From Echinometra lucunter (taxonomy: Eukaryota > Echinodermata > Echinoidea > Camarodonta > Echinometridae): DNA of 64,000 bases. The stretch spans positions 21,966,126-22,030,125 of the forward strand of contig CM057165.1 in assembly GCA_029962745.1 (NCBI GenBank), read 5' to 3'. The notes below the pieces were generated by a model that was given only the letters and a program-made list of their open reading frames with translations, ran no database searches and was not told where the DNA came from. The translations under genes were made by a program, and so were the position numbers. Positions 11,601-23,480 of this stretch are shown here, one piece after another. The stretch's first letter is position 1; every line of letters starts with the position of its first letter.

Positions 11601-14600
11601 AATTTATAATTCATCACTTGATTAGATATTGAGAAGCTCACTATTAACAAGCACTGACTTGACAGTGATCCTGTTTGATAAAAAAATAAATGAAATAAAA
11701 CCGCTGTATTAGTTTATCTACCCGTACAAAGACTAACATTGATTTGATTTGAGGTTGGAGCAAAATAACCATGTCTGCTGTCTTAACTGTGCATGTACAT
11801 TTGATATAAATGAACCAAACACTGACATACATGTGAAAGATAATTTTTGACATATTGTTGTTTGTAAATCATATTGAAAGGGCACAAGAATATATAATTT
11901 ATTTCATTCATCTGCTACTGTACCTCTTACTAACTGCTCTCTACATATCATCAGTAGAGGTCAAAGAGATGTCGACTTGAGAATCCTAATACTTGGAAAA
12001 TTGTGGGGTGATATCATTTGGTAGATCAGAAAAAAATAAATCTATATAACCGTATTGCATATCATCCTTACAATCTACAAAGCTGTTCAAATGCATACAC
12101 TGAATTAATTGGAGATTGCAGTAATATCACAAACACTGACTTTAGAATACCAGTTATCTATATTTTCACTAAATAATCCATGTAAAATCATTTTGTAGAG
12201 AAGAAAAAAAAACTGAACTTTTCCTTTTATTTGTGTATGTATGGAAATATATACTAATTAAAAGAAAATAAAGGTGAAAAAAGTAGGAAATATATACTAC
12301 ATTAACAGAAAATAAAGGTGAAAATAAAGTATATAAAGAAAATATGGAAAATAAGTATGTATATTTTTATATAAAAAGAAGATTGCCATATTTTTAAGGA
12401 TCTTTTACATTGAATTTCATTCTTTTGGGGCTGGGGGGGGGGGGGGCATGTGTCAGGGTTTTGGATGATGTATTTTGCTTTTATATAACTGATTACAATT
12501 TTTTTTTCTTCTTTGCTCCTTGATTTGTGAATATAATTTATCAAATTATGTTAGGAAAACAGTGAAGATTCATATTTACATGTATATGGAATTGTAAACA
12601 TTGATTGATACCTGTATGGATTGAATGATTCATTTTGGATGAAATCTCTCTAATAAAAAATATGAAAAAATGTAAACAACTGTGCCTCTGTTGCACTTCC
12701 TACCTCCATGTACATGTCCTTGTTTAAATAGCTTGATGATTAGAGATAATGAAGTATACATGTAACACCTAACACTTGACAGATAAGATTCCTCTATCTT
12801 CACCATGAAACTTCACTTATCACCAGCCTGATTGCATTTGCTTTGTTTTTAAATACAGTGTATCAATTACTGATGTCAGTAGTTTGTTATCTCGTGTGTG
12901 CAGATTGATAGGTCATGATTGCAATCCTACAGAGAGACCATCTCTGGTACAATCAGAAGAAAACATAAAGTTATTCCCAAAGTACAGTAGAACCTCGTTA
13001 TAAAGAACACTGTTGTAACAAATGCTTGTTATAACAAGATACATGTACTTTGCCAGTCCCACTTCTCTGTATGTTATTGTTTCTTAGCCCTGATATAACA
13101 AGCTTTCGATATAAAGTAAGACGTAATTTCCTTGGTCTGGAGGAGTTTGTTCTAACGAGGTTCGCCTGTACATACAAAGGAGATGGTCAGTGACAAATTA
13201 CTAGTATTCTTTGTAAATATTCATTGTCAAAAGAAATAACATTTACCTTTTAGTTTTGTAAATAAACAACCCTGCCTTAAAACTGCAATTAAGTTGTCTA
13301 TCAGCTCAAATATACATTTAGCCTGATAACACCTCAAATTTGAATAGAGAGATACTTGTAGTAAAGTGTATTCAAGCACTCAGAAGATAAAATTCCACTG
13401 TAAGTATTGTCCATGTGCTGCTTCACTAATCACCTGAGTTTGTTTTCAAATATCAATTAGTGCCTACTGGCTTGTTTTGTTGTAGTTCTCAGATTGATTA
13501 TACTCCTAGAAAAATGATTTGCATGTATATCAGGATATGATGAAGCATTTATTCTTTTTCTTTACTGGCTTGTTATGTACATTGTAGTTTTCAGATTAAT
13601 TGGTATACTCCTAGAAAAATGATTTGTATTCTAATTCAAATTCAAATTCAATTGTGGTTTGTTATTAAAAGAATACCATTACCAAATAAAAAGTCTGAAA
13701 CACTGGTTGGCTCACATTAAAAAACTACTAACAAACATTTTACAACTAAATATCTGTAAAAAGAACCTGCCAAGTGAAAAAAGGGAAAAGAGAGATGGAC
13801 GAAGAAGAACAGAAGAGAAAGGGAAAGAAAGAAAAAGAAGAGAAAAACAAAAAGAGATAAGAATAAAAGAAAGAAAGAATAAAGAATAAACCAGGGAAAC
13901 AGAAAGAAAAGACAGTGAAAGAAGAAGGAGAACCGCAAATTTGATGTATTAGATATTCATTTGTATATATCAGGATATGATGAATCATTTGTTCTTTTTC
14001 TTGTTCTCTAAAAATGATTTTACCCAGTAATTTGTCATTGATCATATCATCTACTTTGGGGGATGGGATGATGACATAATGTTTTCTAAAAAGGATTTTA
14101 CCAGGGACATTTTATATTGTACAACGCCTACTCAGCTTGTTGTACGCAAGTCTATGGGAGCTGAACGCGCGACATTCGTACCATTGCACTCGTACCATCC
14201 AAAATGTACCATTGCACGGCAATGACGTCACAATTGTTATGCGCTGTTATGCGTCAAGCTTAGCTCGCGCGCTAAGAAAAAAAGTTGCTAGAGATCATGC
14301 ATACTACGTTAGTTAGGCCTAGCAGATTTACAGTTCATCGAACAGTTTGTAACAAAAGCAAAACACCTTTTTCATCCAAGCCCGTTTGTCATGTTGGATG
14401 TTTGGAATTTGGATTGGAGTCTATAAATTTGGATTGGAGTCTATAAATTTGGATTGGAGACTAGACTATACGGTAAGTGAATTGAGATTTCATTCCCACA
14501 GATTATTTTGTTTTGTTTCTTTTGTGACGTCACAATACAAATTTTGGAGCAAAGCATGATCGCGCACTATACTACAAGATACGCGCTACCTAAGCCGCGC

Positions 14601-17600
14601 GCCAGCCAGCAGGCCGGCCGGCTGCAGTCTATCTAGTCAGACCTTGTTTTTAACCTTGATTTTTAAATTGAAATCGTAATAAACTTCCTCATTAATGTCG
14701 AATTTTCAACAAACTTCCGAGTCGTTGTACAATACAAATAGCGAATATTCTTATTCGTGTAATGGTACGAGATTTCGCATTCGGTGAAAGTCGCGACGTA
14801 ACTTCCATTCAACGAGGCTTCGCCTCGTTGAATGGAAGGTCGCTCTTTCACCTCATGCGAAATCTCGTACCATTGCACTCATGTCTATTCGCTATTTGTA
14901 TAATGTGTCACTGCTTATACAATACAGCACATTTATTAGGTTTCAAACATGTACATACTCCCAGTTACATGTATTAGACCATGGCTCAACCACTGAGCCA
15001 TTCTTGCTGATTCCATGGATCAGAATTAGTTTGCTAATTTGAAAACGTGGGGTTTATTAGGAAAGAGCCAGTACAGTCAAATCTGCTTTAGAAACCTCAT
15101 GTATAGAAAGACCACCTGTCTATAAAGACCACAATTTTTGTTTCCCTGGAATTGTTTTTCCCATTGAAATGTGTATTAAAGGAACCAGTCCATAAAGACC
15201 ACCTGCTCCTAAAGACTGTTTTTCTTATCTTCCCTGGGCGGTCTTTGTATACAGGTTTCACTGTAATATAAATTTAGTAAAGTCGCATCCTGGTACAGGG
15301 TATGCATTGTTTGATGACGATCAACATTTGATGCGAAAGCATACAGTGTTACCCCCAGTCTAGCACTGGGATTTTCCCATTATATGGTATGTACTTTGGT
15401 CCTTGACAATTCAGGTCATGTTGACTTATACCTTCCCTGTTTCCAAATAGCAGAAAGCAAAGAATAAATGAATATTCGGGAGACAAGCTTGTATTGGCTA
15501 CATGTACATGTATATTGATATAGACAAGCTCATATTGGCTAATTGAAGCAATATTTTGAATTACCAATAGTCATTTGTTGTGATGATTACCATGGTATTG
15601 GAGAGTGGTACATCATGTTCACGAAGTAGTAGTAGACCTAAGCTCCACTTGTGTTCCAACATTTTGATGGACTGAATCTGAATGATTGAAGGGTTGAGTG
15701 TGGAAAGTGGCAATCTTACAAGCATCTGATGATTTCTGTAATGTTCATCAATCTTCAGAGTGCACGCAGTCTGACAATTATAACGACCCTGTGATCTTCA
15801 AACTATGTCTCTGTACCAAAACGATCGAAGTGTTTGAGTCTGAAAAGTGACACACTTATTTCACAATTTCTGTGGTGGTGGTGGTGGTATTTTCACAGAA
15901 ATATTAATCATAGCATTCATGCTACTGCTCAGACTTTATGATTGATCAGAAAGACTTGACGCTAAGTGTTGAATCCGAGAAATTGTTGAACTTTTCATTA
16001 GTTTTGTAAACATGGTTGCCGATAGCAAAGTTGGTGATTCTGAGCTGAGTGAGCATTCATATCCACCCAGAGCAGGTAATGCCTTGTGATTACGTGTAAT
16101 ATACATGTACATGTATGATATATGATTTTGAATTTGATATTTATTAAGAAAAGATATTTATTTTTCATCTATAAACTGTGTATCAGTGTGATATCATAAA
16201 CAGTTGGCTTATGTTTAAAGGCATTGGCTAACTTTGTGAGTAGCTGATTTAAAAAATTCTCAAACTAAGATGAAACATGTGTATGAGTACTTGTATTTGC
16301 ATTCAAAAACCCTGAAACCAATCATAATTTGGAATGAAAAAGTGTAAGTTAGACGCAAACGGCGACTTTATTATCCTTCGTCTCACGAGACAATCACTGA
16401 CTAAGTCTCTAAGAGGACCACTTTGCTTGAATTTGAAAATGCTGTTATGTGCCTCCCGCCGTGTGATACGCCAATACACACAGTACGGTAAGGTGAGTCA
16501 TGCGCGCATGCGCACTCCTTATGTCTATTCTGTGCAACCGACCCTCGTATATTTTTCAAACATTGGTTCACATTTTTGATATTTAAGAATACTTCCTGTG
16601 GATATTATACTTTGAAACTTTCAGACTGGTATTTTTACACTATAACCCCTATGGTTATCCCATTTTCAAGTAACAAAACAAGATTTTTTAAAATCATAAC
16701 AATGTTAACCAATGTCTTTACTATGTTTACACTTGATAATAGCAAGAGATACTGGCACGTACCGGAACATGTAATGGTACTTTTATCAGGACTTTACATG
16801 TAGGCCAACACTGTACATGTCATAATTATTTCCTCAGTCATTCGATTCCATCGCTACTCCACATATAATGTGCACCAGCTCATCCCCCAGAGGAGCATTC
16901 TGGCAGGGCACCATTTTACACTTGCCAAACTGACTACACTGACTTTCGCATGCTACCAGGCAACTATTTAACACCCGAGTTGAGAGTGGATTCATGTCTT
17001 GCTAAAGACGTTGGTGCCAGGTGGGGATTCGAATCCTTAACCATTAAATTTAGAGTCCAATAAATAAACCACTACACCACCACACCTCCACACTTCTACC
17101 ATTAAAGGCAAAGTCCACCTCAGAAGTTTCACTATTTCAATAAAAGGAGATAAATTTGAACATCAATTTAAACAAGAAATGAGCAAAATCTGTTAAAGAA
17201 TAAGAAAATTACACTCATTTATATTTTCTAGTAAATTACTCTTGGCTCTGCAAATTGGCAACACTGATGACATCATATGCGAGCAGCTCTCCATTCACTT
17301 TGTACATGAAATTTTACATTTTCTCAATTTTCTTGGGAAGTTACACATTTTCTAACCCCCATAGTCAATGCATGTTCAGAAGAACTGCTTTTTACATAAC
17401 ATACTTTGACTATGGGGTGAGAAAAAGTGTAACTTCCAAGAAAATTGAGAAAATATGAAATTTCATGTACAAAGTGAATGGAGAGCTGCTCGCATATGAT
17501 GTCATCAGTGTTGCCAATTTGCAGAGCTGAGAGTAATTTACTAGGAAATGTAAATGAGTGTAATTTTCTTATTCTTTGGCCGATTTTGCTCATTTCTTTT

Positions 17601-20406
17601 TTAAAATGCTGTTCAAATTCATCTCCTTTTATTGAAACATTGAAACTTATGGGGTTGACTTTCCCTTTAAAGAGTATGTTTTGCTCATTGATACATGTAG
17701 TTATTCACAAGCTTTGTGTTCTGACTACCATCCTTCCCCTCCCCCATGAAATCCTAGCTACACAGTTAGATACAATAAGACCTACATGTGTACATGTACA
17801 TTGTAAATTTTACTTCATGTTGGTTGAGAAAGAGAGTTAGGGGGTGTTGCAAGAAAGTTGCAATTGATTGCAAGTTGCAACTGATTGTCACTGGCCAATC
17901 AAAATCATTGTTGCATGCATGTCTTCTTAAAAGGGCAGACCCTGAGCCAATCAAAATGGTTGTTTCAAAATTAGCAATTATTTGCAATCGATTGCAACTT
18001 TCTTGCAACACCCCAATAGAGATATAAAACAATGTCTGTGGACAAAGAATGAAAATTGCACTACTTCACTTTTCATAGTAATCAAATTGAATTGCATGTA
18101 CATGTATTTACATGTAAATTGTTTTATTCATTGTCATAAAACTCATCAAACATGTGACTACATGGTGAAGATGTTCAATTTACATAGTAAAAGTTTTGTC
18201 ATAGTGTGAAATATCAGGCTTTATACAGGAGAGAATGTAGGCACAAGCATTGATAAAACTTTTGAAAATAGGATTTTTTTTCAGGTGAAAAGTCAGAAAA
18301 ATCCTTGGAATGCTAGCAGTGTGCTAGTGATTAAAGTGAGTAGTCCAGGGAGGATTAACCCCTGTTAACCTAGAGGTCATTGTCATGGCCCCCGGGGGGG
18401 TCACTCTCCACATGGCCTGCTACGCACCCGCGTCCAGAAAAAGCGTCGAAAAGGGTCCCGTTTCAGGCACTCAGGCGTCGTCGACGTCTTTGGCAAAAAG
18501 GGTTGCTTTTCAGCACCATTCGCTGGTAAATCGCCTCTTAGGGTAGCCTTTTCTCACTCTTCACGCCGTTTAGGGTTGCTAATTTGGTTATGCAGATTAC
18601 GCCATTTAGGGGTGCAAATTTAATCTACGCCATTTAAGGTTGCAAATTTAATCTACGCCATTTAGGGTTGCAAATTTGGGCAAATTTGAGCAGACCTATA
18701 CACCATTAACACCATGAAGGGATACTAAATAATCCTCGCTCACGCCGGCGCGGCCAGCTCTTATGAGAGTGGCCCCTCCGTACAGTCCCCCAAGCTAGTC
18801 TCTTACACACGGCTCTATACTAGGTAGCACGCGTTACCCACACGCCCATAATGCCATGGCTATGCTAATCATCGATGCTAATGCAGCCGTTCCGTGCCTG
18901 TTTGAAGCGACTATGCTCGGCTGCACGGCATGCATTTGGACCATCAATATAAAAAAAAACAAAAGCAACAGTGCCCTCGCGTTGGAAGCCGGCCACAGAC
19001 ACCGGAAACACTTAAAAGTACTCTCAAGTGATAATCTAGCATTTTCCAAAAGTCTCAAAACACATTATTATTATGGCATCGAAAGTTTCATTCGATGGAA
19101 ATTTTTATTACCATAGAAGAACTATTTATTGGTGAGTAGATATATGAAGTCTGAGAAAAAGTTTTACTCGTGTGTACTTGTTTCACTGGTTTTCGTTCGT
19201 GTTATTCCTAGAGGCTAGCCCCATATACTGTTAATTGTGTTGTGTTTTTCAATTCAAGTCAGTAGTGGCCTAGCGTTACTTACATGTAAATCTATCCTGT
19301 CCTTGATTGACTCGCTCACAGGAGTGATAGCTTGACTTGTCTTTGTGTAAAATTCAATGCAAAAACAAAAATTGCATTTTGAATGAATAGACTAGTATAT
19401 TTCAGTTTAATGAATTATTTAATTAACCACAAATAGCAGGTGCAAAAAACATACGAGTAAAATTTTTTCTCAGACTTAATATGTATTTTTCAACACAGTG
19501 ACGTTACTGTCAGCAAAATGAGGGACTCTGTTGACCAAGAGTTAGTACTTCGAGGAGACGTCTCCATCAGTTGCGAAGACTAATTATATCTGCGACTGCT
19601 GAGACGTCTCTACGATATCTCAAAAACGTCTCCGCGATATCTCCGAGACGTCTCTGAGCCATCTCAGAGACGTCGCGGAGACCAGGAGGAGACCAGAAAG
19701 ACTGATGAGACGTTGCAGAGACGTCTCTGCAACTCTACCTGCAGATGTTTGTCCCACTTTAGAAACCGTGTGAAACTGCGTGACTGAACGCGTGCTGACA
19801 TTCCTCTTGGTCCAAGTCAAGTGCATGCTCCATTAGCATTATTTTGAAACTTGTCGCAGAGACGTCTCTGTTGGTGAGATAGGGCCTTTAGGTATCAAAT
19901 TAATCGATTTCAATGTTTACGCCACTTAGGGTATCAAATTAGGGGATTTCCCTGTTCACGCCACTTAGGGTGGCTTTTCTCATGGGTTACGCCATTTAGG
20001 GTTGCAAATTTGGTTAATGGGTTACGCCATTTAGGGTGCATTTCTGAGGTTGTCGGACACGGGTGGGTAGCAGGCCATGTGGAGAGTGACCCCCCCGGGT
20101 CATGGCCCAGGATTATTTCCTGAAATTGTTGAATTTCCTCTGGGGAATTGGTGTGTCGGAAATCAAAGTGTCATAGTATATGTACTTCATTCTTCTTCCT
20201 CGTAAGGTGCGTTGAGTTTCGGTGTTCGTTGACCAATGCCAAGGTTTCCTTCGCTTTGGGATGAGTTTTTGTAATTTTTGTCCTGTTTTATACTGCATTC
20301 TACTTCTGGAACAGAATTTACATGTATTGTTTCCCTTTTTTCCCTCTGACTCTTTCTCTATCTTTTCAGGGAGATTTTTTTTAGAATGATACGTGAATCT
20401 GTCAAC

Positions 20407-20437
<31 letters not shown>

Positions 20438-22435
20438 GTTTGGCGTCAGCTGTGCCTGGGAGGGGAAAAGCGAATAGAATCACTGTAACCCTCAGGTCTC
20501 TCCTCCCGATATCACTGATTGGGGGTGTGCAGGTGGACCACATACACCGGGGTTTCCCCCTACTCTTATACGAATAGTGCAGTGGGATCTTTGACGTGCA
20601 AAGGTGGTGACTCTCCTTTACACGGGACCTCCATTTAACGTCCTATCCGAGGGACGGAGTGTTTTCCACTGTAGCATAGCCTGCGTCTATGAAACAGGGG
20701 AGGGGCACGATGGTCAACATTCCATGTCTCCCATCTAATTTTTCTCTCTTTCCTTTTTACCTTTCTCTATCTCAACATCTCCTTTACTCTGCCTTGCTCT
20801 TGCTCTGTTAATTACTTAAATTCACATTCACTCCTCTCTTATGCACTGTCTTTCTTTCTCTCTCTCTTCTCTCTCTCTCTCTCTAGCTCGCTTGCTCCCC
20901 TTCTGTTCTTATACGTATCTCCTTTTCTCCTCCCTTCCCTTTCTTCATCTCTCTCCCTCTCTCTCCCTCTCCCCATGACTTGTTTTGTCTCTGCTTTTTT
21001 TTCTTCTCTGCTTTCATCTCTCTCTTTCTCTTTCTCTCTCTATCTTTCTAAGTTATCTCTTTATCTAAGTTAATGTAAATTCTACTTTCAAAACCTACAG
21101 CTTTGGTAATTAATTATAGGTTCGTGTTTTCTTTTAGCACTGAACCCTACATGTATATAGACTTCTCAATTAAGTGAATTACCTTTCCCTTTTTAACAGA
21201 TAGGCCGTACCTTGATGTATTATACTTCAAAACCAAAGCTGAGGTCTTTTTCTCAGACTGAGTCTTAAGGCCAGAGTACCTCTTAGGCTTGCAAAGTTTT
21301 ACTGTGACGATATGACAACTTGAACATTTGGCCGATTGTTCATCATAAACCTGGTTTCAGCACCTTGACCTTTTGAGTTTAGAGCAAGAAAGGCATTAAC
21401 TCATGCAGTGCTGAAAGGATATGAGTGAACAAAGACCCTTTGGCCCTAAGCAGATAATAATATCAGTCTTCGCTTCCCCAAACAAGAAATAATTTCTAAA
21501 AAGTTTGACCCCTGTTTTATCCTTCAGAGATTATAGGTAGATTTAGGAATGAAGTCTAACTAAACTATACTTATGAAAGCTCTTACTCATTAGGTGGATA
21601 CCAGGCCCCTATAGCTCCGCCATTTTGTCCAGATCTATTAGAAGTATTATTAGAAGTAAATTTCACATTTTCTCAATTTTCTTGGAAGTTACACATTTTC
21701 TCACCCCATAGTCAAAGTATGTTATGTAAAAAGCAATTCTTCTGAACATGCATTGACTATGGGGGTTAGAAAATGTGTAACTTCCAAGAAAATTGAGAAA
21801 ATGTGAAATTTCATGTAGAAAAATGAATGGAGAGCTGCTCGCATATGATGTCATCAATGTTGCCAATTTGCAGAGCCGAGAGTAACTTACTAGAAAATGT
21901 AAATGAGTGTAATTTTCTTATTCTTTGACCGATTTTGCTCATTTCTTTTTTAAAATGCTGTTCAAATTTAACTCCTTTTATTGAAACAGTGAAACTTCTG
22001 GGGTGGACTTTGCCTTTAAGAGCCCTAACACTTTCATCCCAGGTGCCAGTCAGAATGTTCATGTATTACCAGGGGTCTCTGGAATCTCCCTGGTATTACT
22101 ATACATGTACATAATCACACTGCATCACCATGGGTTTTCAAAAACCGCCCTAAACACATTTTATCCATTGCTGATATTCACACCTTTAATAGATAATCTA
22201 TGGTGCTTTCACTCTAAAAAAGTTACCCTAAGTTCCTAAAGAAGTATAACCTTGTATGTATCACAGGCTTTATCTAGGAAAAAATAGGCCTACTCTTTTT
22301 TCTGATTTTTGGCCTGTTTGACACCCTATAAGTGGGTCATGCTTATCAAACAGCTTCAGATACCTTAAAAACACTACCGGTAACCTTTTCACACATTTTT
22401 ATTTTTTTACTTTATTTATTTATTTATTTATATAT

Positions 22436-22470
<35 letters not shown>

Positions 22471-23431
22471 TTTTATTTTATTTATTTATTTATTTATTTT
22501 TTTTGGGGGGGGGGGGTCATGTGTGCATGCAGCTACATGTACATAATTGCGCCCCCCCCCCCCCCCCCCCCCCCCCCCCGGAAGGTAGATAATGTGCATC
22601 CTCCATGATACACTATTTCCTATTTGATTGAGTTATGAGTCATATTTGCAAAGAAATATAATGCCCCACATCTTTACAGAAGATGCAGATTATATATAAC
22701 TTTGATTGATTAAAAATTCTTTGTTTATGTGTTGTTGTTTTTTTTCTTTTTGATCATTGATAAGTCAGAAATATTACTTTCTAAAGAAAAGACAGCAAAT
22801 TTTCAGACCACTTTCACTCTCTTTCCACTTCCTTCGGAGTCATGTCAGTGATCACTGATTTTTTAGACTTACAAATTGGTACATGTAGGTTTGCACTTGG
22901 AATAAAAAAGAGTGGATTTCCTGTTATTGATCTATTTCTAAATATGTGTCACAAACCACCCGTTCATTGTACATTTAAAGGACATCAATTACAAAGTTTT
23001 TGTTTGCATTGAACTGTTAGTCATTAAACTTCTCTGAATACAGGAGCTAAATTATACAGGATCCTGTTTAATAACCCCCTTGATTTAATTCAAAAAGTTT
23101 GATGCAGCCACGAAGATTTAACTTGGAATTGGGCCAGAAAAACACTGCTGTTAGCCTCAGGAAATTATTGAACAGATAGTAATGTACACTGTATGTCCAC
23201 TATTGAATTGATGCCCGGTAGTTGGAATTGTTCACTACATTAATTACTATTTGTACATGAATATATTGTCTCTTTGGAGCCAGAAGGCTGTTAAGTCTGT
23301 ATAAAATGATATGAGTTAATGCCCTTCTGGCTTGGAATAGACAATATGTACATGTAGGTATTCATATTGTACCATGGCTATTCTGCACAACTTTTTTCAT
23401 TGTGTTATGACCCAACCCCCCCCCCCCCCCC

Positions 23432-23480
<49 letters not shown>

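Larger units (their letters stand above)
18255..20788. repeat. inverted duplicate segment, copy 1 (with two insertions)
   Basis: Flanking and joining parts (18255-18390, 20100-20404, 20711-20788) match 28430-29370 in reverse complement at high identity, for example GTAGTCCAGGGAGGATTAAC and GTAAGGTGCGTTGAGTTTCG. Copy 1 differs by carrying the TIR element 18391-20099 and the SINE-like insert 20405-20710. Confidence 0.9.

Noticed and set aside
18856..19116. 86-codon frame inside the 1.7 kb TIR element
   Set aside because: Overlapping similar-length frame on the other strand, no transposase motif or zinc-binding pattern.
18421..19980. TTAGGG-containing units as interstitial telomere repeats
   Set aside because: TTAGGG is embedded in a longer 30-base unit and never occurs in tandem as a hexamer; it is the subterminal repeat of a DNA element.
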